Assembly: GCA_946551795.1 (NCBI GenBank)
Contig: CAMNRF010000003.1
Span: forward strand, 1-64,000
Direction of reading: 5' to 3'
Source of the DNA: an uncultured Oscillibacter sp.
Lineage (GTDB): Bacteria; Bacillota; Clostridia; Oscillospirales; Oscillospiraceae
Length of the DNA: 64,000 nucleotides
A program made the position numbers and the translations under genes. The notes under the pieces are model-generated. The model saw only the letters and a program-made list of their open reading frames with translations. It searched no databases and was not told the DNA's origin. Every line of letters begins with the position of its first letter. Positions within the stretch are counted from its first letter, which is position 1. Positions 26,686 to 35,830 of the stretch are shown one piece after another.

Positions 26686-28280
26686 TTGCCGGCACCCCCT
26701 TTCATCATGGGTTCCAGGAACGGGTTGAAGTACCCGGGCGTCTTGCTGACGACGCCGTCCAGGCCCTTGCCGCCGTCACGGGGACGCTTGATGTCGGCGA
26801 AAATGCCCCGCTCCAGGGTCTCGAAGATGCCCAGCTGCTCGATCTGCGCCAGCAGGTCGGTGGCCTTCTTCAAAACGTCGTTGGCGCGATTTTGCATGAT
26901 GCCGCCGTCCTTGAACACAATCTCGCTGCCCAGGTCCTGCATGGTGCGGAAGATGTACTGGGCGTTCTGGATGGCCAGGAACCGGTCGGACAGGAAGGGG
27001 GTGTGGATGGCCTCGGTCATCATGCCCAGCAGGTGGATCTTCTGACCCGTGAGGATGGTCACCATGTTGAACAGGGCGTCCTGCACGTGGCCCCGGAAGA
27101 TGTTGCCGGTCATGAACTTGGTGGGCGGCATGTACTTCAGCGGCGCGTTGGGGAAGATCTCCCGGGCCATCTCGGCCTGCGCCAGCTCGTACAGGAAACC
27201 GTTCTCCACGTCGGGGTCGATCTCAAAGGCGTGGCCCAGGCCCATCTGCTCTTCCGGCAGGCCCGCCCGCAGGGCGAAGGCCTCGTTGAGGAACTGGGAG
27301 GCCAGCACGGTGTGGGCCTCCTCCACGGCGTCGGCGGTGGTGAGGTAGTTGTCCTCGCCGGTGTTGATCACCACGCCCGCGTAGGCGTTGATGGCCCGGG
27401 AGAAGGACTGGTCCACCAGGGTGCGCTGCATGTTGATGTCCCGGAAGAGGATGCCGTACAGGGCGTCGTTCAGCATGACGTCCAGGCCCTCGAAGGCGCC
27501 CATGGCGGCGATCTCGGGCATGCACAGTCCGGAGCAGTAGTTGCACACCCGGATATAGCGGCCCAGCTCCTCGCCCACCTTGTCCATGGCCTCCCGCATG
27601 AGGCGGAAGTTCTCCTGGGTGGCGTAGGTGCCGCCGAAGCCCTCGGTGGTGGCGCCGTAGGGGACGTAGTCCAGCAGGGACTGGCCGGTGGTGCGGATGA
27701 CGGCGATGACGTCGGCGCCCTGACGGGCGGCGGCGGTGGCCTGTACGACGTCCTCATAGATGTTGCCGGTGGCCACGATCAGGTAGATCCAGGGGCCGTC
27801 CTTCTCGCCGCCGTGGGCGGCGATGAAGTCCTCCCGGCGCTTGCGGCGGGTGCGGATCTTTTTCAGGCTCTCCTCCACGATGGGGGCCAGGGCGGCGTGA
27901 ATGTCCGCCTCGGCGTGGGCGGGCAGGGCCGTCAGGTCCAGCGTGCCGGCGGCCACCTCCTCAGCCAGGGCCTGGGGGCCCTTGCCGGTCTCCACCATGG
28001 CGTTGCCCAGCCAGAAGGCGGCGCCCTGGGACAGCGCGCCCTTCTCCATCAGGTGGTCGACGACCACGCTGGGCAGGGGCACGCCCAGGCTGTTCTCGCC
28101 GGTGATGTCCAGGGCCCCTCCGCCGCTGACGCCGTCGATGCCCAGCAGGCGGCAGATGGTGCGCTCCACGGCCACGGTGGTGTAGCCGTCGATAAAGCGT
28201 TGAGTATCGTCGGCCACCTGGGCGGCGTGGGCGCGGGCCTGCTCCACCAGCTTAAAATCAAGGTTCAGTTTGGATTTCAA
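26682..28280 (-). CDS. kamD: lysine 5,6-aminomutase alpha subunit
   Basis: KamD-like; IRTTGQSLLDYVPYGATTEGFGGTYATQENFRLMR. Confidence 0.93.
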   Translation of the reverse strand: MKSKLNLDFKLVEQARAHAAQVADDTQRFIDGYTTVAVERTICRLLGIDGVSGGGALDITGENSLGVPLPSVVVDHLMEKGALSQGAAFWLGNAMVETGKGPQALAEEVAAGTLDLTALPAHAEADIHAALAPIVEESLKKIRTRRKRREDFIAAHGGEKDGPWIYLIVATGNIYEDVVQATAAARQGADVIAVIRTTGQSLLDYVPYGATTEGFGGTYATQENFRLMREAMDKVGEELGRYIRVCNYCSGLCMPEIAAMGAFEGLDVMLNDALYGILFRDINMQRTLVDQSFSRAINAYAGVVINTGEDNYLTTADAVEEAHTVLASQFLNEAFALRAGLPEEQMGLGHAFEIDPDVENGFLYELAQAEMAREIFPNAPLKYMPPTKFMTGNIFRGHVQDALFNMVTILTGQKIHLLGMMTEAIHTPFLSDRFLAIQNAQYIFRTMQDLGSEIVFKDGGIMQNRANDVLKKATDLLAQIEQLGIFETLERGIFADIKRPRDGGKGLDGVVSKTPGYFNPFLEPMMKGGAGK

Positions 28281-28376
28281 ATACGCTCACATCCAATCAT
28301 CTGTTTATCGTGGGATATGCGGACCGGGCTTCGCCCGCGGGCCCGCCTGAGCGGACCCGCGGGTGCCGGCAAGGAA

Positions 28377-29642
28377 TTATTCGTGGTGAGAACGCTTGTG
28401 GCGCTCCAGGTTGGCGGGCTCCATGGAGAGGGCCTGGCCCCGCTCCAGTCCGGCGACGCCCATGAGCTCCGTCTTGCGCTTGCCCTCGCGCTCGGCCCTG
28501 CAGTACTCGCACTGGCAGGTCTCCTCGTAGTGCTCGGGCTCGGTGTAGGTGGTGATGACGCCCTCGTAGTTGCGGAGGATGACCTTGTGGGGCGTCTGGG
28601 AGATGACGTACTGGGGCATGACGGGGGTCTTGCCGCCGCCGCCGGGGGCGTCCACCACGAAGGTGGGCACGCAGAAGCCGGAGGTGTGGCCCCGCAGAGC
28701 CTCGATGATCTCGATGCCCTTGCTGACAGGGGTGCGGAAGTGCTCCAGGCCCATGGACAGGTCGCACTGGTAGATGTAGTAGGGGCGGACCCGAATCTTC
28801 ACCAGCTCGTTGACCAGCTTCTTCATGGTGTGGACGCAGTCGTTCACGCCGGCCAGCAGCACGCTCTGGTTGCCCAGGGGGATGCCGGCGTCAGCCAGCA
28901 TGGCGCAGGCCTTGGCGGACTCGGGAGTGATCTCGTTGGGGTGGTTGAAGTGGGTGTTCAGCCAGATGGGGTGGTACTTTTTCAGCATATTGCACAGCTC
29001 GGGGGTGATGCGCTGGGGGCAGACCACCGGGGTGCGGGAGCCGATGCGGACGATCTCCACGTGGGGGATCTCCCGGAGCTTTTTGATGATGTACTCCAGC
29101 CGCTCGTCGGAGCAGAGCAGGGCGTCGCCGCCGGAGAGCAGGACGTCGCGGATGACGGGCGTCTTGCGGATGTACTCAATGGCCTGATCCACCTGATCCA
29201 CCGGGAGGCCGGCATCCTTCTGGCCGGCGAAGCGCCGGCGGGTGCAGTGGCGGCAGTACATGGAGCACTGATCGGTGATCAGCAGCAGGCAGCGGTCCGG
29301 ATAGCGGTGGGTAAGGCCCGGGGCGGGGGAGTCCTCATCCTCGTGCAGGGGGTCCAGCAGGTCGGACTCGGCCTGGTGCAGCTCCAGCGCGGTGGGGACG
29401 GCCTGACGGCGGATGGGGTCGTGGGGATCATCGGGATCGATCAGAGAGAGGTAGTAGGGGGTGATGGCCATGCGCAGGGTGCCCAGGCACGCCTTGACGC
29501 CCTCTTCCTCCTCGGGAGTCAGGGAGACATATTTTTTCAGGTCCTCCAGGGTCTCAACGCGGTTTTTAACCTGCCATCTCCAATCGTTCCACTCGGCGTC
29601 AGTGGCATGAGGGAACAGCTCAGCGCGGCGAGAAACTTTCAT
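28377..29642 (-). CDS. kamA: lysine 2,3-aminomutase (radical SAM)
   Basis: CSMYCRHCTRRRFAGQ radical SAM motif; KamA-like throughout. Confidence 0.95.
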   Translation of the reverse strand: MKVSRRAELFPHATDAEWNDWRWQVKNRVETLEDLKKYVSLTPEEEEGVKACLGTLRMAITPYYLSLIDPDDPHDPIRRQAVPTALELHQAESDLLDPLHEDEDSPAPGLTHRYPDRCLLLITDQCSMYCRHCTRRRFAGQKDAGLPVDQVDQAIEYIRKTPVIRDVLLSGGDALLCSDERLEYIIKKLREIPHVEIVRIGSRTPVVCPQRITPELCNMLKKYHPIWLNTHFNHPNEITPESAKACAMLADAGIPLGNQSVLLAGVNDCVHTMKKLVNELVKIRVRPYYIYQCDLSMGLEHFRTPVSKGIEIIEALRGHTSGFCVPTFVVDAPGGGGKTPVMPQYVISQTPHKVILRNYEGVITTYTEPEHYEETCQCEYCRAEREGKRKTELMGVAGLERGQALSMEPANLERHKRSHHE

Positions 29643-29698
29643 GATGGGTTACCTCCACTTTTAATTTCGCGGGCCGGGCCCGCATCCATGGGGCAGAA

Positions 29699-30742
29699 TC
29701 AGACGTACTTCTCCTCGAACAGCTTGCGCAGCTTGGCGTTCTCCCGGAGAACGTTCAACGTGATGTTGGCGTGGTCCTTGGTGTAGCCGTTGCCCACGAT
29801 CATGGTGACGTCCTTGCCGATGCCCTCGGCGCCCAGGGCGGCCTTGGTGAAGGAGGTGGCCATGGAGAAGAAGTACACCAGGCCGTCGTCACGCACGGGC
29901 AGGATGGCGGACATCTCGCAGCTCTCGATGTTGACGCAGCAGATGGAGATGTCGTACTCCTTGCCGCCGTTGGCGGCCAGGGCGGCCTCCATCACGTCCA
30001 CGGGACGGGTGCAGTCGGCCACCACGATGTCGGTGTAGACGCCCAGCTCCTTCAGGTCGGGCACCTGCTTGGGATTGCGGACGACGCCCACGACCTTGCC
30101 GTTGGGGCCCACCTTCTTCATGGCCTCGTAGCCGCAGAGCACGCCGGACTTGCCGTTGGCGCCCAGGATCAGGACGCTGTCGCCCTCCTTGGGGAGCTTG
30201 CGGGCCTGGGCGGGAGCGCCGGCCACGTCCAGAGCGGCCAGGGCCAGGGGCTCGGGCATATCGTCGGGCATCTTGGCGTAGATGCCGCTTTCAAAGAGGA
30301 TCGCCTGGGCGTCCACGTCCACGCGGTCGATCTCCTTGTGGATGGCCTTGATCTTGTTGATCTTCAGGGGGGTCAGGGACAGGGACACCAGGGAGACGAT
30401 CTTGTCGCCCTCCTTGAGGTCGATCTTGCCCTTGAGGTCGTCGCCGATCTTGGCCACGTTGCCCATGAACATGCCGCCGGAGCCGGTGACGGGATTCTGC
30501 TGCTTGCCGCGCTCGGCCACGATGCCCATAATCATCTCGCCGATCTTGGTCTCGTCGCCGCCGCAGGCGTCGGAGATCTGGGTGAAGGAGGCGGAGTCGA
30601 TATTCAGAGCAGTGACATTGCACAGGATCTCATTGGAGTAGATCTCGTCCATGTTGTTGTCGATCTTCTGGGCGGCCTGGGTCAAAACGCCCTTGGGCTC
30701 GATGACGCGGTGGGTTCCGTACTTGTTGCCTTTCTTCTGCAT
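29699..30742 (-). CDS. kdd: L-erythro-3,5-diaminohexanoate dehydrogenase
   Basis: GTHRVIEPKGVLPQ-like N-terminus (GTHRVIEPKGVLTQAAQ); VLILGANGKSGVLCGYEA; gene context. Confidence 0.92.
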   Translation of the reverse strand: MQKKGNKYGTHRVIEPKGVLTQAAQKIDNNMDEIYSNEILCNVTALNIDSASFTQISDACGGDETKIGEMIMGIVAERGKQQNPVTGSGGMFMGNVAKIGDDLKGKIDLKEGDKIVSLVSLSLTPLKINKIKAIHKEIDRVDVDAQAILFESGIYAKMPDDMPEPLALAALDVAGAPAQARKLPKEGDSVLILGANGKSGVLCGYEAMKKVGPNGKVVGVVRNPKQVPDLKELGVYTDIVVADCTRPVDVMEAALAANGGKEYDISICCVNIESCEMSAILPVRDDGLVYFFSMATSFTKAALGAEGIGKDVTMIVGNGYTKDHANITLNVLRENAKLRKLFEEKYV

Positions 30743-30844
30743 GGTGGTGTTCCTCCTCAAAAAAATTTGTATGGTAAGATTTATGGAATGCAAAAAATGA
30801 TGAAATGGAATGGAATGGCTGGACCGCGGGGAAGCGGCGCTTCC

Positions 30845-31666
30845 TCACTTGGTCAGGGACAGGATCTTCCGGGCCTCATCGGGGGTGGCGACCTCACGGC
30901 CCAGGAGCTTGGCCAGGGCCACGACCTTGGCCACCAGCTCGCCGTTGGAGGCGGCCTTGCGGCCCCGCTCTAAGTAGATGTTGTCCTCAAAGCCCACACG
31001 GACGTTGCCGCCCATGACGATGCCGGCGGCGGCCATGGGCCACGCGCCGCGGCCCACGCCGGTGACGGTCCAAGTGGACCCGGCGGGGATCTTGTTCACC
31101 AGGTAGTCCAGGTTGCCCAGGGTGGCGGGGGTGCAGCCGTTGACGCCCAGCACAAAGTTGAACTGCATGGGAGCGCCGGGGACCAGGCCCTTGGCGGCCA
31201 TGTTCAGCACGGTGTCCAGGTGGCCGATCTCAAAGCACTCATACTCGGGCTTGATGTTGTTCTCCAGCATCCGCTTGCCGAAGGCCCGCATGGTGGGCAT
31301 GTCGTTGACGAAGATGTCGTCGCCGAAGTTGCAGGTGCCGCAGTCCAGCGTGGCCATCTCGGGGAAGAGCTCGGTGGGCTGCAGGCGCTCCTCGGGGGTC
31401 ATGCCGGTGGCGCCGCCGGTGGAGGGAATGAGGATCACGCCGGGGCAGGCCTCCCTGATGGCGTCCAGAACGACACGGAAACGCTCCTTGTCCTGAGTGG
31501 GGGTTCCGTCGTCCCAGCGGACGTGGACGTGGATGACGGCGGCGCCGGCCTCAAAGGCGCTCTTGGCCTCCCGCACCATCTCCTCCACCGTGTAGGGAAC
31601 GGCGGGATTGTGCTCCTTGGTGACCTCGGCTCCGCAGATGGCTGCTGTGATGATGAGTTTCTCCAT
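30845..31666 (-). CDS. kce: 3-keto-5-aminohexanoate cleavage enzyme
   Basis: MEKLIITAAICGAEVTKEHNPAVPYT; BKACE-family sequence. Confidence 0.95.
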   Translation of the reverse strand: MEKLIITAAICGAEVTKEHNPAVPYTVEEMVREAKSAFEAGAAVIHVHVRWDDGTPTQDKERFRVVLDAIREACPGVILIPSTGGATGMTPEERLQPTELFPEMATLDCGTCNFGDDIFVNDMPTMRAFGKRMLENNIKPEYECFEIGHLDTVLNMAAKGLVPGAPMQFNFVLGVNGCTPATLGNLDYLVNKIPAGSTWTVTGVGRGAWPMAAAGIVMGGNVRVGFEDNIYLERGRKAASNGELVAKVVALAKLLGREVATPDEARKILSLTK

Positions 31667-31681
31667 TTCGTACCTCCTGCT

Positions 31682-31743
31682 AAAAAAACTTGGAGCACTA
31701 TCCTACACCGCATACCTGTGTACGCGGAGTAGGATAGCGCTCC
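31682..31743 (-). terminator. intrinsic terminator of lysine riboswitch
   Basis: Minus strand GGAGCGCTATCCTACTCCGC-N12-GCGGTGTAGGATAGTGCTCC-AAG-TTTTTTT (20 positions: one U-U mismatch, one G-U). Confidence 0.9.
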
Positions 31744-31802
31744 ATAAACATAAGGGGGCTATTCACGCCCAACAGGAACGCCATATCAGCTGCACTCCGC
31801 AG

Positions 31803-31978
31803 GCGTAAATAGCACTCCATGCTTTCCATGACAAACCGCACGCTCTGGGCGTACAGGTCCAAGAGGGGTGACGGCATCGCACACCCTCTTTCGGCGGTAC
31901 GGACATTCACAGACCTCCTCGGACTTGCCTGTCCTTTACATCGATCTGCTACCTTGCGTTCCGCGCCTCTATCCACAC
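31803..31978 (-). ncRNA. lysine riboswitch (L box) aptamer
   Basis: P1 GUGUGGAUAG/CUAUUUACGC closes 176 nt; AGAGGCGCG, AAGGUAGCAG, CCGCCGAAAGAGG...CCUCUUGGACC; P4 GUACGC/GCGUGC; P5 AUG-GAAAG-CAU; L2/L3 kissing GGCA/UGCC. Confidence 0.9.
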
Positions 31979-32000
31979 TTTATTCACTTTGACTAAAAAC

Positions 32001-32029
32001 AATATACTCTAAATGGCGGCTTTTGTCAA
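32001..32029 (-). promoter_or_regulatory. consensus sigma70-type promoter for the lysine-riboswitch transcript
   Basis: TTGACA-17-TATATT on minus strand. Confidence 0.85.
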
Positions 32030-32100
32030 GTTTTTTAATATGGCGGTTTTGCATGATTTTTCCATGTAATTTTTGACAGCCATTTTTTCACTTTAAGGTG

Positions 32101-33606
32101 TCAAAGATCCGCCTGGAACAGGTCCATCAGAGCTGGTTCCAGGTCCAGCAGGCGGCACACCCGCAGGGCGTCTCTGGGGCAGGGGGCGCCGGGAGGGGCG
32201 CTCTGGAGGCGGTAGTCCATCCGGCGGGCGATGCGGCTGCGGGGGTCGTCCCCCTCGTCTCCCTGGATCTCCCGGACCAGCCCCGCCACCTGGTAGTGGG
32301 CGCCGGCCACGTCGGAGACGCCGTCGTAGTGGGTGGTCATCAGCGCCACGCAGTCCAGGGTGCCCAGGTACCGCACCAGGGCCCGGGCCAGGGCAGCGCC
32401 CTCCTGGGGGTTGGTGCCCCGGGCGAACTCGTCCAGGGCCAGGAAGAACCGCCGGCCCCGAGTGCGCTGGAGCAGCCGGTCCAGCAGGTGGACCTCCCGC
32501 CCGAAGGAGGAGAGGCCCCCGGAGCCGGGGCCGGTGTCCGCCAGGATCAGCGCCACCTCGTGGAAGAGGGGCAGGGAGGCGGATTCGGCGAAGACAAAGA
32601 AGCCGCACTGGCACAGCAGCAGGCTCAGCACCGTGGAGCGCAGCGAGACGGTCTTGCCGCCCATGTTGGCGCCCGTGATGACGGTGCAGCCGGCGGAGAG
32701 GACCAACTCCAGCCGGGTGAAGTCCTCTCCCCGCTCCAGCAGCTCCTCGGCCACCTGGGGGTGGCGCAGGCCCCGGAGGGTGATCCGGGCGTCGTCGGAG
32801 AGCGCGGGCCGGACGCAGCCGTACCGCTTGGACAGCTTGGCCTTGGCCAGGAACAGATCCAGCCGGCCCAGGGCCTCCATGTTGGCCAGGAAGTCCGCCC
32901 GCCGGGCCATGAGGCGCCGGGTGAGGTCCCGCCGGACCTCCAGCTCCAGCAGGTCCTCCCGCACGGTGAGCCGGTGGCGCTGGTCCAGCAGGGCGGCCTT
33001 CTCCTCCTCGCCGGAGGCGGCGCGGATGGACCGTTCCAGGGCGGCCTTCTCCGCCCGCAGGGCCGGAAGGTCCGGGTGGTAGGTCTCCGACACGGAGAAG
33101 GCGGGCAGGCGGCGGCCGTCGGGGTCCAGCAGGTCCAAAGATTCCTCCATGGGCACAAAGGCCAGGTCCTGGAAGGGGGGCAGCTTGGCGTAGGCCATGG
33201 TCAGCTGCTCCAGCGTCACCAGGAAGTGCTTGACCTCAAAGAGCTCCACCAGGTCAAAGGGGTTCTCCGGGTCCCGGTCCAGGGAGCCCCGGATGTCGTG
33301 AAACAGGGGGAGGCACCGGGTGAGCCCCCGGAGGAGGGAGGGGATGTCCTTTAACGTGGACGGGTCCAGCCGGGGGGCCGTGCAGCAGCAGGGCGCCTCC
33401 TCCTGGGCGGGGGCGGCACCCCCGGCGTTCCACAGCTCCAGGGCCAGAGCCACGTTGTCCAATTCAGTCTCCAGGGCGGCCTCGTCTCCCGGGCCGTACC
33501 ACCGCAGGGACCGGGCGGCGGCCCGGCCGAAGGGCGACATGGGGGTCAGCCGCTCCAGCACCCACTGGAGACCGGACTCCTCCCGCAGTTCAAGGGTCAA
33601 TTCCAT
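32101..33606 (-). CDS. kamC: MutS-like ATPase, KamC (lysine 5,6-aminomutase reactivase ATPase)
   Basis: MutS-type ITGANMGGKTVSLRS Walker A; located in kam cluster. Confidence 0.82.
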   Translation of the reverse strand: MELTLELREESGLQWVLERLTPMSPFGRAAARSLRWYGPGDEAALETELDNVALALELWNAGGAAPAQEEAPCCCTAPRLDPSTLKDIPSLLRGLTRCLPLFHDIRGSLDRDPENPFDLVELFEVKHFLVTLEQLTMAYAKLPPFQDLAFVPMEESLDLLDPDGRRLPAFSVSETYHPDLPALRAEKAALERSIRAASGEEEKAALLDQRHRLTVREDLLELEVRRDLTRRLMARRADFLANMEALGRLDLFLAKAKLSKRYGCVRPALSDDARITLRGLRHPQVAEELLERGEDFTRLELVLSAGCTVITGANMGGKTVSLRSTVLSLLLCQCGFFVFAESASLPLFHEVALILADTGPGSGGLSSFGREVHLLDRLLQRTRGRRFFLALDEFARGTNPQEGAALARALVRYLGTLDCVALMTTHYDGVSDVAGAHYQVAGLVREIQGDEGDDPRSRIARRMDYRLQSAPPGAPCPRDALRVCRLLDLEPALMDLFQADL

Positions 33607-33608
33607 GG

Positions 33609-34610
33609 TCAGTCCTCCTCGTTCACATTTACCACCGGCACCGTCAGGACCTGCCGGAGGGCGTCCTCAAATTTCTCGGCCTGGAAGTGCCAGCCGTAGG
33701 CAGACCAGGGGTTGGCTCCCACAGCGGCGATGGACAGCTCCCGCCGGACCACCAGCTCCCCGCCGGTGCGGGTGAAGAGCTCCAGCACGTTCCGCCCCGC
33801 CAGCACGTGGGTGGCGTCCGCCGCCGCCAGAGTGACGGGGGCGCCCCGGCGGGCCAGGGTCTTGAGCAGCGGGTCGGTGACGCCGCCGGCCACCCAGAGG
33901 GCGCACTTCTCCCGGGGGAGCTTGTTCCAGCGGGGCAGGCCGTTTTCGTCCAGGGGCAGCTCCCAGGGCTCCCCGTTGGGGCCAAAGAGGGCGAAGCGGT
34001 CCTCGCATCCGTCCAGGGCGGCGGCCAGGCCCGCATCCGCCGGGCGGCGGGAGGCGAAGAGGCGGCAGACGTGGGCCGTCTCCGCCACCACCAGGTCCAT
34101 GTTTCGGTCCAGGGAGGCGCCGGTGCACAAAATGGCGGTGCCCTCCACCCCGGCCCCCGCCAGGGACTTCCGCCCGGCGGCGCCGTCGATGAGCACCCGC
34201 TCCGCCCCCAGGGCGTTGAAGCTGGCGCACAGAGGCCTTAACTGCCCGGCGGCGGAGGGGCCCGCCAGCTGGATGTAGCCGTCGGACAGCGCCCGGAACA
34301 CCGCCACCTCCCCCAGGGGGGTCATGACACCGGTGAGGGCCGCCGCCTCCAGCGTGACGTCGCACAGGCTCATCATGCCCCGGGCGGTGGCGAACAGGTC
34401 TCCCCGCTTGATGTACAGGTCCGGCTTCTCCGTGCCGGTCACCAGGTCCGTGGCCTCGCCGTCCCGGCCCACGGAGGTGAGGCCCAGGCACTCGTCCTCC
34501 AGCTCCGCCATCAGGCGGCGCAGAGCCGTGGTTTTGCCCGCATTTTTGCACAGGCCGATGGCGGTTACCATCGGCGCGTCCCCCACCAGGGGGGCCAGAA
34601 GCTTCTTCAA
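33609..34610 (-). CDS. kamB: KamB-like P-loop protein (lysine 5,6-aminomutase reactivase subunit)
   Basis: LKKLLAPLVGDAPMVTAIGLCKNAGKTTALRRL; probable TTG start at 34610 overlapping hxlR stop. Confidence 0.78.
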   Translation of the reverse strand: MKKLLAPLVGDAPMVTAIGLCKNAGKTTALRRLMAELEDECLGLTSVGRDGEATDLVTGTEKPDLYIKRGDLFATARGMMSLCDVTLEAAALTGVMTPLGEVAVFRALSDGYIQLAGPSAAGQLRPLCASFNALGAERVLIDGAAGRKSLAGAGVEGTAILCTGASLDRNMDLVVAETAHVCRLFASRRPADAGLAAALDGCEDRFALFGPNGEPWELPLDENGLPRWNKLPREKCALWVAGGVTDPLLKTLARRGAPVTLAAADATHVLAGRNVLELFTRTGGELVVRRELSIAAVGANPWSAYGWHFQAEKFEDALRQVLTVPVVNVNEED

Positions 34611-34996
34611 AGAGCCGCACCTCCGTTCTCCGCGGGGCCGTCCCCGCTGTCTGCCGTATTGCCGCCTCCGGCGGGAAGGGAGTCGCACCACCGGCCCAGG
34701 TCGTCCAGAATGGGGATCAGGGAGCGGCACCGCGGGGCGATCTCGTACTCCACCCGCACAGGGACCTCCAGGTACTCCCGCCGGACCACCAGCCCGTCGG
34801 CCTCCAGCTCCCGCAGGGCGGAGGCCAGCACGGTGTTGGACACGCCGTCCAGGGTGCGTTTCAGCCGGTTGTACCGGGTGGGGCCGTTGTTGTGGAGGGA
34901 GCAGAGAATCTGCATCTTCCACTTGCCTCCGATCAGCTTCAGGGCCCGGTTCAGCGGGCACTCCTCCATACAGGGGCAGTTTTCATGGGCGGACAT
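34607..34996 (-). CDS. HxlR-family transcriptional regulator
   Basis: CPLNRALKLIGGKWKMQILCSLHNNGPTRYNRLKRTLDGVSNTVLASALRELEADGLV. Confidence 0.93.
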   Translation of the reverse strand: MSAHENCPCMEECPLNRALKLIGGKWKMQILCSLHNNGPTRYNRLKRTLDGVSNTVLASALRELEADGLVVRREYLEVPVRVEYEIAPRCRSLIPILDDLGRWCDSLPAGGGNTADSGDGPAENGGAAL

Positions 34997-35096
34997 GGTC
35001 AGCGCCTCCTTACCAGGTAGCGAATTTCTGCGCTCTTGCGCGGCGGCGGGATCTGTGCTATGGTCATACTATCGAAAAATCAGGAGGAATCGTGAT

Positions 35097-35705
35097 ATGG
35101 GTCTCTATTTGCAGGGGCTGGCCATCGGCCTGGCCTATGTGGCTCCCATCGGAATGCAGAACCTGTTTGTCATCAACGCCGCCCTGACCCAGCCCCGGCG
35201 GCGGCTGGTCCCCATCACGCTGATCGTCATCTTCTTTGACATCAGCCTGCTGCTGGCCTGCTTCTTCGGCATCGGCGCGTTGGTGGAGCGGCTGCCCCTG
35301 CTCCAGACCATCGTGCTGGCGGCGGGGGGGCTGGTGGTGTCCTGGATCGGCGTGGGGCTGATCCGGGAGCGGCCCTCCATGGACCAGAGCGTGAATATGG
35401 ACATCCCCCTGTCCAAAATCGCCGCCAAGGCCTTTGTGGTCACCTGGCTCAACCCCCAGGCTCTCATCGACGGCACGCTGCTCTACGGCAGCTTCCGGGT
35501 GGGCCACCCGGGGGCGGACAGCACCCTGCTGGTGCTGGGCTCCGCCACCGCCTCCTGCCTGTGGTTTTCCGGCGTCACGCTGCTGATCTCCTGCTTCTCC
35601 GCCCGGTTCAGCGACCGGATTCTGCGGATCATCAACGTCGTCTGCGGCAGCGTGATCCTGCTCTACGGCCTGCGGCTCCTTTTGCGGTTTATCGGCTCCA
35701 TATAG
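35097..35705 (+). CDS. lysE: LysE-family amino acid exporter
   Basis: GLYLQGLAIGLAYVAPIGMQNLFVINAAL; WLNPQALIDGTLL; SD AGGAGG upstream. Confidence 0.88.
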   Translation: MGLYLQGLAIGLAYVAPIGMQNLFVINAALTQPRRRLVPITLIVIFFDISLLLACFFGIGALVERLPLLQTIVLAAGGLVVSWIGVGLIRERPSMDQSVNMDIPLSKIAAKAFVVTWLNPQALIDGTLLYGSFRVGHPGADSTLLVLGSATASCLWFSGVTLLISCFSARFSDRILRIINVVCGSVILLYGLRLLLRFIGSI

Positions 35706-35733
35706 CGCGGAAAGTGTTATTTCTTTGACGGGA

Positions 35734-35762
35734 TTGACAAATACAGGAAATCCGGTTACAAT
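35734..35762 (+). promoter_or_regulatory. promoter upstream of kal
   Basis: TTGACA-17-TACAAT. Confidence 0.8.
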
Positions 35763-35830
35763 GAAATTTGTGAACCCGAACAAGAGGGGATGCGGAGCCA
35801 TCCGCAAATAAAAAACAGGAGTGATTCAAC

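Noticed and set aside
26892-29786. 964-aa plus-strand ORF
   Set aside because: Antisense to kamD and kamA; composition artefact
31698-31976. 92-aa minus-strand ORF (MDRGAERKVADRCKG...)
   Set aside because: Lies entirely inside the lysine riboswitch and its terminator; RNA structure explains the sequence
32101-33606. Mismatch-repair MutS gene
   Set aside because: MutS-type ATPase core but shorter than canonical MutS and located in the kam cluster next to kamB; better explained as KamC
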